Origin: Flavobacterium sp.
GTDB taxonomy: Bacteria > Bacteroidota > Bacteroidia > Flavobacteriales > Flavobacteriaceae
DNA: 62,104 nucleotides
Direction: 5' to 3'
NCBI GenBank assembly: GCA_023251135.1
Contig: JAHEZJ010000015.1
Span: 1-62,104, forward strand
Each line of letters opens with the position of its first letter. Positions within the stretch are counted from its first letter, which is position 1. The translations under genes were made by a program, and so were the position numbers. Shown here piece by piece: positions 28,895-39,213 of this stretch. The notes beneath the pieces are model-generated. The model was not told where the DNA came from. It ran no database searches and worked only from the letters and a program-made list of their open reading frames with translations.

Positions 28895-29833
28895 CTATTC
28901 TAAAAAGCCAATCATAGCATCATTCACTATTTTCGACTGATCGATGGATAGAAAGTGCCCTGCATCTGATATGGTTTTTGTTTGGCTATGAATTAAAAAC
29001 TTTTTTGCTCTTTCTAAACTTTCTTCGGAATTGATAACATCACGATCTCCAATTAAAATCAAAACCGGATTGCTGATTGATTGGAGTTCAGCATCTGAAA
29101 AAGGCCGCATTTTGAACATGCTTGAATTTGATTTCGCATATTTATTGGCCAGATAGAATTGCTTTTTGTAAACAGGACTAATCTTTTCGGGATGAGTAGA
29201 AAAAGTTTGGAGTGTTTTTTCGAATTTCTTTTCATTTGGGAACAGTTTCAGCATTAAGGCAGAACTTGTTTTCCTCACTTTGTCTATAAATTTAAACGTT
29301 TGTGCGGGACTTAACAGTACTATTTTATCAATAGAATTATTGTTTTGAGTCGCTAATAATGTTGCAATCCAGCCACCACGTGAGGCTCCTACAATATCAA
29401 ATTTCTTTAATTTGTAGTGATTGAAGATTTCATTGTACAAAAGAACAATTTCGTCTGAGGAAAGAGATTTAGAGGTCAAAGTAGACTTTCCGGGTTCTAT
29501 TATAAAATCAATTGCATAAATGCGGTGCTTTTTGGAGAGTGCCTTTATGTTGGGATACCACATGCTGGAACTTGCATCCATTCCGTGTAGCAGAACCAAG
29601 TCTTTGCCATTTTTTAATCCGGTAACAATTACGTGTGCTGTTCCGTAAGTTGTCTGTATGTTTTCTTCGGTATACGGAATGTCCCAAAGCTTTAAAGTCT
29701 GATTGTATGAATCGATATAGGCCTGTTTTTCGCTTTTTGTTTTAAAAACATAATCGTCAAACTTTGCCTTTTTTGAAGCCGCACAACCGGCAAGCAAAAA
29801 TAACAATGCTGCTTTGAAGAGTAATTTTGGCAT
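28895..29833 (-). CDS. Lipoprotein alpha/beta hydrolase
   Basis: This 312-residue protein from the ATG at 29833 has a lipobox (LLAGC, Cys17), so it should be membrane-anchored outside the cytoplasm. The fold is an alpha/beta hydrolase: LLHGMDASSSMW oxyanion region, GASRGGW nucleophile elbow (Ser), LIGDRDVIN acid loop, and DAGHFLS with the catalytic histidine. The frame reaches a TTG at 29848, but a start five codons earlier would precede the signal and is unlikely. The substrate is unknown. Confidence 0.82.
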   Translation of the reverse strand: MPKLLFKAALLFLLAGCAASKKAKFDDYVFKTKSEKQAYIDSYNQTLKLWDIPYTEENIQTTYGTAHVIVTGLKNGKDLVLLHGMDASSSMWYPNIKALSKKHRIYAIDFIIEPGKSTLTSKSLSSDEIVLLYNEIFNHYKLKKFDIVGASRGGWIATLLATQNNNSIDKIVLLSPAQTFKFIDKVRKTSSALMLKLFPNEKKFEKTLQTFSTHPEKISPVYKKQFYLANKYAKSNSSMFKMRPFSDAELQSISNPVLILIGDRDVINSEESLERAKKFLIHSQTKTISDAGHFLSIDQSKIVNDAMIGFLE

Positions 29834-29922
29834 AGGAATAAAATTCAAATTACTTTAAAGGTACGAAAAATGTGAACCCTCAGAGTATCAGAATTTTATT
29901 TTAAAGTATTAGAATTTCAATG

Positions 29923-30882
29923 TTAAGCGTTTTCCAGCTTCCATGCCTTTTGCTGACTCTCACTTAAAAAAGACCAGGCTACAATTCGGCTTGTTTTTTG
30001 CCCCTGAGACATATCGATTGTTTTGATGGTAGCAGCGTTTACTTTGTTTAATGTTTTGTAAATACTGGAAAGATTGTCTCTTTTTGAAACCAAAGTGGTA
30101 AACCATAAGCATTGCATGGCATATCTGGCGCTTTCGTAGATCATTTGAGTTACAAAACCAATTTCACCTCCATCACACCATAATTCAGCATTTTGACCTC
30201 CAAAGTTCAAAACAGGATTTGTTTTTTTCTTTTCCTTCGGGTTTAAGTTTGAAACTTTTCGAACGGTACTTTGGTTGGCATCTTCGGCCGAAGAATGAAA
30301 TGGTGGGTTGCACATTGTAAAAGTAAAACGATCTTCAGGGGTGATGATGTTTTTAAAAATAAAGCGCGATTCCGTTTGCTGTTGAAGGCTTATGGCCTCA
30401 ATCAGTTTTGGATTGGCTTCGATAATTTTGCTGCAATTTGCGATCGCTTTTTCGTCAATATCTGTTCCTACGAAACTCCAGTCGTAAATCGCATTTCCTA
30501 AAATAGGGTAGATGCAGTTAGCGCCTGTTCCTATATCCAAACCTAATACTGACGGGCCTTTAGGGATACTTCCGTTGTTGGTTTCAGCCAATAAATCGGC
30601 CAGATAATGAATATAATCCGTTCTTCCGGGAATGGGTGGACAAAGATAGTTTTTAGGAATATCCCAGTTTTGTATGTCGTAATAGGTTTGCAGTAAAGCT
30701 TTGTTCAGCAGTTTTACTGAAAGAGGATTACTGAAATCAATAGTTTCAATTCCGTGAATGTTTACGGCAACCTGTGCCTTTAACTCAGGACAATTCGCGA
30801 TAAGAAGTTCGAAATCGTAACGCGAACGATGAAGATTTCGAGGATGTAAATTGTTTTTTTCGGAATTGTCTGTTGTTTTCAT
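29923..30882 (-). CDS. rlmF: 23S rRNA (adenine1618-N6)-methyltransferase
   Basis: SAM-dependent methyltransferase that modifies A1618 of 23S rRNA. The 319 residues contain the family start (NLHRSRYDFELLI), the SAM-binding GLDIGTGANCIYPI near residue 118, and the N6-adenine catalytic MCNPPFHSS at about 195. Length and motif order match E. coli RlmF (YbiN). It is cytoplasmic and monocistronic, with a -7 element 18 bp upstream. Confidence 0.94.
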   Translation of the reverse strand: MKTTDNSEKNNLHPRNLHRSRYDFELLIANCPELKAQVAVNIHGIETIDFSNPLSVKLLNKALLQTYYDIQNWDIPKNYLCPPIPGRTDYIHYLADLLAETNNGSIPKGPSVLGLDIGTGANCIYPILGNAIYDWSFVGTDIDEKAIANCSKIIEANPKLIEAISLQQQTESRFIFKNIITPEDRFTFTMCNPPFHSSAEDANQSTVRKVSNLNPKEKKKTNPVLNFGGQNAELWCDGGEIGFVTQMIYESARYAMQCLWFTTLVSKRDNLSSIYKTLNKVNAATIKTIDMSQGQKTSRIVAWSFLSESQQKAWKLENA

Positions 30883-30899
30883 TTTTGTAAATTTCCGTG

Positions 30900-30907
30900 C
30901 AAAGATA
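30900..30907 (-). promoter_or_regulatory. Candidate rlmF -7 element (TATCTTTG)
   Basis: Exact TAnnTTTG match on the minus strand, 18 bp before the start at 30882. Confidence 0.5.
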
Positions 30908-30939
30908 GGTATTCCTTTCTTAGGAAACGTCCTGTAAAA

Positions 30940-31602
30940 TTAATCCATGCATTCCATCAACAGCAAATCACCATCGGTGTGGGTGATTGTTACTAAACCA
31001 TCCTGTAGAACAGCATTGCTGCTTCCGGTTCTGTAGCCAATCGTTAGGGTATCGTTTGTAAGCGGATAGAGCAAATTGGTCGAATAAATGCCATTGACAA
31101 TCCCAATCGGAATCAGGGAGATAGGTGTTTTTGCGGTATGCCATTTCTCGAATTTACGGGGCAGTAAAAAAACTTTAGAATGGTCGTCCAGAATAACAAT
31201 TTTTAGCAAATCGCGGTAACGGGCAATGTTGGTGATATTGGTAATGGTATGGTCTGCGCGTTTCCCGGTAGCCCAAACGACGTTTACAGCAGGGATTTTG
31301 CGATCGATTAAATAGTCAAAAGCTTTCTCTAAATCGGTTTTGTCCTGATCGGGTGTATGAACGATTTCGATAGGATATTGTGTTGTTTTGTAAATTTCGG
31401 GATCAAAGCCACGGTCGAAATCACCCAGAAGGACATCGACTTTGATGCCCAATTCAATTACTCTTTCAATGGCCGAGTCAAGCACGATAACCAGCGGAGA
31501 CCATTCCAGTAATTGTCCTAATAATTCCGGATTGCAGGCTGCTCCGTTGGCGATAATTAAAGCGGGTTCCTGGTCGTCGCGTACGATATGGTGTGAAGAC
31601 AT
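30940..31602 (-). CDS. Thiamine pyrophosphokinase
   Basis: This 220-residue enzyme transfers pyrophosphate from ATP to thiamine to make thiamine diphosphate. Visible motifs are LIIANGAACNP (N-terminal Rossmann start), VLLGDFDRG near residue 60 (GDxDS-type), HTPDQDKTDLEKAF (PDQxxTDxxKA, metal/ATP binding), and ATGKRADHTITNI (GxRxDHxxxN). Length is typical of the ThiN/TPK family. It is cytoplasmic. The gene stands alone, with no thiamine riboswitch visible upstream. Confidence 0.92.
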   Translation of the reverse strand: MSSHHIVRDDQEPALIIANGAACNPELLGQLLEWSPLVIVLDSAIERVIELGIKVDVLLGDFDRGFDPEIYKTTQYPIEIVHTPDQDKTDLEKAFDYLIDRKIPAVNVVWATGKRADHTITNITNIARYRDLLKIVILDDHSKVFLLPRKFEKWHTAKTPISLIPIGIVNGIYSTNLLYPLTNDTLTIGYRTGSSNAVLQDGLVTITHTDGDLLLMECMD

Positions 31603-31624
31603 GTGTATTATTTTGAATGTGGAG

Positions 31625-31632
31625 CAAAGGTA
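31625..31632 (-). promoter_or_regulatory. Candidate -7 element (TACCTTTG) of the thiamine pyrophosphokinase gene
   Basis: Exact TAnnTTTG match on the minus strand, 23 bp before the start at 31602. It suggests the gene is transcribed separately from the DinB-like gene upstream. Confidence 0.5.
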
Positions 31633-31666
31633 CTGTTAGTATTGTGAAATTTGAAATGTGAGAAGT

Positions 31667-31694
31667 TAAATGTAAAATGTAAAATGTAAAATGT
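31667..31694. repeat. Short tandem repeat (TAAAATG)n
   Basis: About four units of TAAAATG in tandem, followed 14 bp on by two units of ACAATCT (about 31710-31723), between the DinB-like stop and the next promoter. Low-complexity spacer. Confidence 0.6.
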
Positions 31695-31728
31695 GAAAAA
31701 TCTGAAGTCTACAATCTACAATCTAAAA

Positions 31729-32169
31729 TTAAACAAGACGTCGGTGGTAATTGATCTGCCCTAAATGATACGCTAAATGCGTAGAAAGATGCACCAGAAA
31801 GAAGCCTGTTGACATTTCTTTTTCGAAAACAATTTGCGGATAAGTTTGTTCTAAATCAGCTTCGGTCAGGCTGTCGAGCGCAGTGTTTACAACCAAAATA
31901 GTATTCTCGATTTTACCGATTAGTTCTGATTTTGGAACATCTTTCAATGAAAATTCTAAGGGACGATCACGGATGTAACCAGTTTTTCCAATTTCGGCTC
32001 CAATATAGGTGTTCAGGTTTCCTATTAAATGCAGACAAAGATTTCCGGCTGAATTGGAAATGCCCGGTGCAATTGCCCAAATCTGACTTTCGTTTGGATA
32101 CGATTCGATTTCGGCTTTTAATTTGTTCAGATCTCTGTTAAAAAGCAATTTTAAGGTTTCAATCAACAT
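31729..32169 (-). CDS. DinB-like (DUF1572) four-helix protein
   Basis: This 146-residue protein of the DinB/YfiT-like fold has likely metal-binding histidines in GNLCLHLIGNL (about residue 47) and in the C-terminal LVHLSTHLAYHLGQINYH. DinB-like proteins of this type form four-helix bundles that bind Zn or Ni and often act as thiol transferases with bacillithiol or similar cofactors. The exact role is unknown. It starts 4 bp after the GyrI-like gene and ends an apparent four-gene operon. Confidence 0.85.
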   Translation of the reverse strand: MLIETLKLLFNRDLNKLKAEIESYPNESQIWAIAPGISNSAGNLCLHLIGNLNTYIGAEIGKTGYIRDRPLEFSLKDVPKSELIGKIENTILVVNTALDSLTEADLEQTYPQIVFEKEMSTGFFLVHLSTHLAYHLGQINYHRRLV

Positions 32170-32173
32170 GATT

Positions 32174-32656
32174 TTAAGCTTTATGAGTTATCGGAATCCA
32201 GATTTCTTCTTCAGAATCGGGATCTTCTTTTTTGTATTTTTCAGTCATTACGGCAAAATGAGGCCTTTCATCCACCATATATTCTGAATTTGGCAGCCAA
32301 TCTACAAAAATTTCATGATAGGTTTTATGGCCTTCGCTTTGCGGACCTTTATGTACAAAAACAGCGTATAATCCGGTAGGAATGACCAGCGGCTTCATTT
32401 CCAGTGGCATTTCATCAAAAGCAGAGACTTCGACTGCTGCCCATTTTTCGAAGGTATTACCAGGATCAAAATTATCAAAATGCGCAGTTGGAAAAACTTC
32501 GAGCGAATATAAATTGGCGTCGATTGTGTTTTTAATTTCTTTTCGTTTTGGCATAAAAGAACTCCACAGTTGATGCGTTTTGTTTTCAAGAAATGACATT
32601 GTAACGTATTTACCAATTAGTTTCTTCTCGGGTAATATCTGAATTTTGGCTTCCAT
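32174..32656 (-). CDS. Stand-alone GyrI-like small-molecule-binding protein
   Basis: This 160-residue protein matches the GyrI-like/AraC effector-binding (SHS2) fold: FEKWAAVEVSAFDEMP, then IPTGLYAVFVHKGP near residue 90, and SEYMVDERPHFAVM near the C-terminus. Members bind cationic or hydrophobic small molecules, and some hydrolyse toxins. It has no DNA-binding domain. It starts 9 bp after the DUF4249 stop and is followed 4 bp later by the DinB-like gene, so the three are probably co-transcribed. Confidence 0.85.
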   Translation of the reverse strand: MEAKIQILPEKKLIGKYVTMSFLENKTHQLWSSFMPKRKEIKNTIDANLYSLEVFPTAHFDNFDPGNTFEKWAAVEVSAFDEMPLEMKPLVIPTGLYAVFVHKGPQSEGHKTYHEIFVDWLPNSEYMVDERPHFAVMTEKYKKEDPDSEEEIWIPITHKA

Positions 32657-32665
32657 TTTTAGAGC

Positions 32666-33487
32666 TTATTTAATTTTGTATTTTTTGTAATCTGTTTCAC
32701 TAAGCGAAAAATAACCCAACGGATAATTGGCTTTATCAACAGTATTAATAATGTTTCCTTTTACGGTTGCGGGCGGGGACTGAAAAGGTCCGCCAGAATT
32801 ATTCCCGGCTATGCTCACCAGTATGTTCATATAGTTGTAATACTGTTTTGAGATGCCGTAATGGGTAATCTCGATCTCATCTCCAATTTTTAGATCGTCA
32901 TCATCTGATGTGCTAAAATATTCATTTCCCTGAAAAAATTTGTCCTCCGTAACATAATAAGTTGAGGTAATTTTGCTCGAATACATATATTTAAAGAGAT
33001 AAAAATTATCATCGTCGGCAGGATCATTAAAGTAGGCTCTGGTTTCAATATCTTTTCCGGTAAAACCACCTTGGTTGTTTTGCTCAATTCGGCTTATGGG
33101 TGCAACTGCTTTCATGGTTTCGGTAGCAGTATAGGTAATACCTCCCGAAATCACGGTTAAGGTGTAGGTTTCGTTAATCACCGGAACGAAATTCGAACAC
33201 ACATATCGTCCGGTTTTAGGAACTTCAATAAAGTTGAACTGTGTGTTCTGACTGTTTTTTATAAATACGGTTGCACCCGCAACGGTTGGAATAACGTTTT
33301 GAAAATAACCAGTTGTGGTGGTCAGTTTAATGGTCTGCTGTTTTCCGGTTGTTTGTTTTTGCCAGTTTATCGCAGCTTCGATGACTAATTTTGGAGGGGC
33401 AGTATCTAAATTAACATCTACAACTTCCTCACAACCTGTGAAGAGAATCGATATTAAAACTACTATTAAGATGCTTGCTTTTTTCAT
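32666..33487 (-). CDS. DUF4249 outer-membrane lipoprotein
   Basis: This 273-residue lipoprotein has its lipobox cysteine at residue 19 (LFTGC) followed by EE. The N-terminal half looks like an Ig-like beta-sandwich (VVDVNLDTAPPKLVIEAAI), the usual DUF4249 pattern. Such genes are commonly paired with a TonB-dependent receptor in Bacteroidota, as here (37 bp after the receptor stop). It is probably the surface accessory of that receptor. Function beyond that is unknown. Confidence 0.88.
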   Translation of the reverse strand: MKKASILIVVLISILFTGCEEVVDVNLDTAPPKLVIEAAINWQKQTTGKQQTIKLTTTTGYFQNVIPTVAGATVFIKNSQNTQFNFIEVPKTGRYVCSNFVPVINETYTLTVISGGITYTATETMKAVAPISRIEQNNQGGFTGKDIETRAYFNDPADDDNFYLFKYMYSSKITSTYYVTEDKFFQGNEYFSTSDDDDLKIGDEIEITHYGISKQYYNYMNILVSIAGNNSGGPFQSPPATVKGNIINTVDKANYPLGYFSLSETDYKKYKIK

Positions 33488-33524
33488 GATCTATCTTTTG
33501 TTTTTCTTTTACAGAAAGTTGGTC

Positions 33525-35906
33525 TTAAAATTTAAAATTATAACTCACAGCCGGAACCATTCCGAAAATTGACGTTTTTACGGCTTCATTTGTACCGGTA
33601 TCTATATTTTGACGGAAGTTGATCGAAGCCGCATTCTGGCGATTGTACAAGTTGTAAATACTAAAAACCCATTCGCCTTTCCAGTTTCGGTCTTTATTTT
33701 TTCGGGGGGTCAAAGTTGCCGAAATGTCTAAATGATGATAGGCCGGTAAGCGGTTTTCGTTTCTTAATCCATAATTGGGTACTGTAATTCCCAGATACTC
33801 ATAGCGTCCATTTGGGTATGTAACCGGCTGACCCGATTGCAGCGCAAAGTTAGCGCCAAAAGACCACTTCTCGTTTAAATTATAAGCAGATGTAACGGCT
33901 AAATTATGAGTCTTATCATAGGCAGAGCTGTACCATTGTCCGCTGTTGATGCCAATTTCTTCCGGAGTTCTTCCCGGAGTTTGCTGCTGTGATTTTGATA
34001 AAGTATAGGAGATCCATCCATTGAATTTACCTTCGTTCTTCTTTAGCATAAATTCGACACCATAGGCCCGCATTCTTCCGTTCAGAATTACTTGTTCGAT
34101 CGCATCATTGGCAATCAAATCGGCACCATCGATATAATCAAGTCGGTTCTGAATTTTTTTATAGTAGGTTTCGACTTCTACAGAATAAGCTCCGTTGTTA
34201 ATATTTTTAAAATAGCCCAAAGCCACCTGATCGGCAATTTGAGGTTTGATATAATTATCACTTGGCATCCAGACATCAAGTGGGGTAGGAGATGAAGTAT
34301 TCGAAATTAGCTGAAGATACTGTGCCATTCGGTTATAGCTTGCTTTAATCGCCTGATCATCATTTAACTGATACGAAACAGAAAGCCGCGGTTCTAAATT
34401 GTTGTAATGCTGAATGGCCTTGTTTTTACCAAAATAGCGGGTTGAGGTTGGAGTTCCTTTTTCGTAAATCTGCATGTCGCTATTGAAAACTACCGGTTCG
34501 TTATTGTCATAATAATTGATGGTAGAAGATCCTAAACGATAGAACAAACTGTATCGCAATCCGTAAGCAACCGTAATTTTTTTCGAGAGCTGATTCTCGG
34601 CTTCGATATAAACAGAAGGTTCAAAGGCATATTTTTTATCCAGTTGATCCGGATTAATTCCGGACGTTTCATTGCTTGGTTTAATCGTCCCCGGATTAAA
34701 TTCGTAGTAAATACCATTTAAGCCGTAGTTCAGTTTGAATTTGTCTGAGAGGTAGTTTTTGAAATCGTATTTGATGTTGTAGTTCTTAATTCCCGAATCC
34801 CATTTGAAGCCTACAAAATCCAGGTCGAGACCATAATAGTAATCGCTGTAAATCAGGGATAAATTGGCAAATAACTTATCAGAGTACAGATGGTTCCAAC
34901 GCAGGTTTAAGGTTGAATTTCCGTAGATATTGGTAAAACTTTTGTTCAGACTAAACACATCACGACCAAAATAACCGGACAAATACAAGCTGTTGTTGTC
35001 ATTTAATTTATAACTCAGTTTGGTATTCAAATCATAGAAATAGGCAGAGTTGTCTTTTTGATCTTCGGATAGTTTTAGAAACAAATGAGCATAGGAAGCT
35101 CTTCCTCCAATAAGAAAAGAACCTTTGTCTTTTACTAACGGCCCTTCGGCGAGAAGTCGGCTTGAAATTAACCCGATTCCGCCATTAACGTGAAATTCTT
35201 TGCTGTTTCCGTCTTTCTGATAGATGTCTAAAACAGAAGAAGCTCTTCCGCCATATCGTGCAGGAATTCCGCCTTTGTATAGTTTTAGATCTTTAATAGC
35301 ATCGGGGTTAAAAACGGAGAAAAAGCCAAATACATGTGAGGAATTAAAGATGGTGGCTTCGTCTAATAAAATTAAATTCTGATCGGCACCACCGCCACGT
35401 ACATTAAATCCCGAAGCACCTTCTCCCGCATTGGTAACGCCCGGAAGCAATAAAATCGATTTTAAAACATCGACTTCACCCAAAACAACCGGCATTTTTT
35501 TGATGGTGGAAATCGAGAGTTTGTTGGCACTCATTTCCGGCGATTTGATATTGATTTTTCTTTTATTGTCGATAATTACCACCTCCTGAAGCTCTTCGCC
35601 ACTTTCGCTGATCGCAAAATTATTTTTCGTGTTTTGAGTTAAAGCAATTGTTTTTTGAAGGGTTTGATACCCTACATAACTAATTTCAATCTGATGTTCA
35701 CCTTGTGGAACGGTAAGCGAATAAAAACCATATTCGTTGGTGGTTGTACCTATTTTTAAGGTTGGAATATAGACGTTCACACCAATTAAGGTTTCGTTGT
35801 TTTTAAAGTCAGTAATGGTGCCGCTTAAAGTGAATTTTTCCTGAGAAAATGATGTTAAAATGGTAAAGAACAGAATAAAAAATGTGGTATTTTTTTTTGT
35901 GGTCAT
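33525..35906 (-). CDS. TonB-dependent receptor with carboxypeptidase-like N-terminal domain
   Basis: From the ATG at 35906 the protein is 793 residues, with a signal peptide ending SFSQ (about residue 22). A carboxypeptidase-like regulatory domain follows (FTLSGTITDFKNNETLIGVNVYIP...), then a plug (LKSILLLPGVTNAGEGASGFNVRGG) and a barrel ending AVSYNFKF. The extra seven residues from an ATG at 35927 would precede the signal and are less likely. It is not a SusC protein: it is shorter and is partnered by DUF4249 rather than SusD. It transports an unknown ligand across the outer membrane. It heads a four-gene operon. Confidence 0.93.
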   Translation of the reverse strand: MTTKKNTTFFILFFTILTSFSQEKFTLSGTITDFKNNETLIGVNVYIPTLKIGTTTNEYGFYSLTVPQGEHQIEISYVGYQTLQKTIALTQNTKNNFAISESGEELQEVVIIDNKRKINIKSPEMSANKLSISTIKKMPVVLGEVDVLKSILLLPGVTNAGEGASGFNVRGGGADQNLILLDEATIFNSSHVFGFFSVFNPDAIKDLKLYKGGIPARYGGRASSVLDIYQKDGNSKEFHVNGGIGLISSRLLAEGPLVKDKGSFLIGGRASYAHLFLKLSEDQKDNSAYFYDLNTKLSYKLNDNNSLYLSGYFGRDVFSLNKSFTNIYGNSTLNLRWNHLYSDKLFANLSLIYSDYYYGLDLDFVGFKWDSGIKNYNIKYDFKNYLSDKFKLNYGLNGIYYEFNPGTIKPSNETSGINPDQLDKKYAFEPSVYIEAENQLSKKITVAYGLRYSLFYRLGSSTINYYDNNEPVVFNSDMQIYEKGTPTSTRYFGKNKAIQHYNNLEPRLSVSYQLNDDQAIKASYNRMAQYLQLISNTSSPTPLDVWMPSDNYIKPQIADQVALGYFKNINNGAYSVEVETYYKKIQNRLDYIDGADLIANDAIEQVILNGRMRAYGVEFMLKKNEGKFNGWISYTLSKSQQQTPGRTPEEIGINSGQWYSSAYDKTHNLAVTSAYNLNEKWSFGANFALQSGQPVTYPNGRYEYLGITVPNYGLRNENRLPAYHHLDISATLTPRKNKDRNWKGEWVFSIYNLYNRQNAASINFRQNIDTGTNEAVKTSIFGMVPAVSYNFKF

Positions 35907-36053
35907 TGTCTTGGTTTTGAAACACATAGTTAATAATTCTAACTAGATATTTTTGCAGAACGTTTGTTAAACATTAGTTAAGAAAGGCTCTTTTTTTGGA
36001 GGGGCAAAGGGGCAGAGGGACAAAGGTTCAGAGGTTTTGGTTCCATTCAAAAA

Positions 36054-36083
36054 AAAAGACAACTAATTAAAGTTGTCTTTTCT
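36054..36083 (-). terminator. Terminator of isocitrate dehydrogenase gene
   Basis: AAAGACAACT and AGTTGTCTTT form a stem, 40 bp past the stop, with a T run on the minus strand. Confidence 0.75.
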
Positions 36084-36122
36084 AGAGAGCCACATTGTGA
36101 AGACTCTTTATGTTTCATTCGA

Positions 36123-38357
<2,235 letters not shown>

Positions 38358-38419
38358 TTATAATCGTATCGTCAGAGAATGACGATGTAAAAGGTATAGT
38401 CGGCTCAGAATGAGCGGAG

Positions 38420-38427
38420 CAAATATA
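38420..38427 (-). promoter_or_regulatory. Candidate icd -7 element (TATATTTG)
   Basis: Exact TAnnTTTG match on the minus strand, 75 bp before the icd start. A perfect GTCATTCTCTGACGAT-like foldback sits in the leader near 38370-38385. Confidence 0.45.
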
Positions 38428-38573
38428 ATAAAAACAGTCCGAAAACGGTGTAGTTTTGAGGAGAAATGCCGAAATTATCAGATTGTTATTTCGGGCTCTT
38501 TAAATTGTCAAATCGACGATTTTGCTATTAAAAAATTACGGTTTTGATATTCTGAAAATAAAGCACAAAAAAA

Positions 38574-38606
38574 AACCCGTTTCAAATGATATGAAACGAG
38601 TTTTTT
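38574..38606 (-). terminator. rplS terminator
   Basis: CCGTTTCA and TGAAACG form a stem about 20 bp past the rplS stop. The minus strand has a T run (A-tract at 38567-38575). Confidence 0.75.
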
Positions 38607-38625
38607 ATAACAAATCGATAAATGA

Positions 38626-38976
38626 TTATCTTCTTTTATCTTTAATCTTAGCTTTTTTACCAGTAAGTTCTCTGAAGTAGAAAATTCTAGCTCTACGTAC
38701 AGCTCCTTTTTTGTTGATTTCAATCTTTTGTAAAGCTGGTAAGTTTACTGGGAAGATACGCTCAACTCCAATAGCTCCAGACATTTTACGAATAGTAAAA
38801 GTTTCTGTGTTACCAGAACCTCTTCTTTGAATAACAACTCCTTTAAAAAACTGAGTTCTTGTTTTTTCACCCTCTTTAATTTCGTAGTAAACTGTGATAG
38901 TATCTCCAGCTCCGAAAACAGGGAAATCTTTTTTAGCAACGAATTCGTTTTGAACGAACTTTAATAAATCTGCCAT
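38626..38976 (-). CDS. rplS: Ribosomal protein L19 (bL19)
   Basis: This 116-residue bL19 sits at the 30S-50S interface. Diagnostic segments are FGAGDTITVYYEIKEGEKTR, FKGVVIQRRGSG, and the basic C-terminal RRARIFYFRELTGKKAKIK. Length and ends match the family. In many bacteria it is co-transcribed with trmD. Here trmD lies 2.4 kb upstream on the same strand, separated by an agmatine deiminase and an AraC regulator gene, and rplS has its own promoter. Confidence 0.98.
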   Translation of the reverse strand: MADLLKFVQNEFVAKKDFPVFGAGDTITVYYEIKEGEKTRTQFFKGVVIQRRGSGNTETFTIRKMSGAIGVERIFPVNLPALQKIEINKKGAVRRARIFYFRELTGKKAKIKDKRR

Positions 38977-39047
38977 GATAATTTTTTATTATTGTTTATT
39001 TAGAACAACATTCACGGATTTCGCCAGAGGTTAGTCTAATTCGGGTG

Positions 39048-39055
39048 CAAATGTA
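39048..39055 (-). promoter_or_regulatory. Candidate rplS -7 element (TACATTTG)
   Basis: Exact TAnnTTTG match on the minus strand, 72 bp before rplS, leaving a leader of about 65 bases. Confidence 0.5.
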
Positions 39056-39128
39056 GAAAATAATTGTAAATTATGAATTATAAATTGTAAATTATTTTAA
39101 GTTGTTGATAAATTGATGGTTAGGGCTT

Positions 39129-39209
39129 GTTTCAAGTTTCAAGTTTCAAGTTCCAGGTTTTGATGACGTACACAAGAAACTTGAAACTTGAAACCTGAAA
39201 CAAAAGAAA
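39129..39209. repeat. Inverted repeat built of TTTCAAG units
   Basis: Three tandem TTTCAAG units (39130-39150) face three inverted units (CTTGAAA type, 39175-39200) across a spacer of about 25 bp. It forms a long hairpin just after the agmatine deiminase stop and may be its terminator. Confidence 0.75.
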
Positions 39210-39213
39210 CTTT

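Noticed and set aside
30940-31632. Thiamine riboswitch before the thiamine pyrophosphokinase gene
   Set aside because: The promoter motif leaves a leader of about 20 bases, too short for a riboswitch, and no thi-box sequence is visible.
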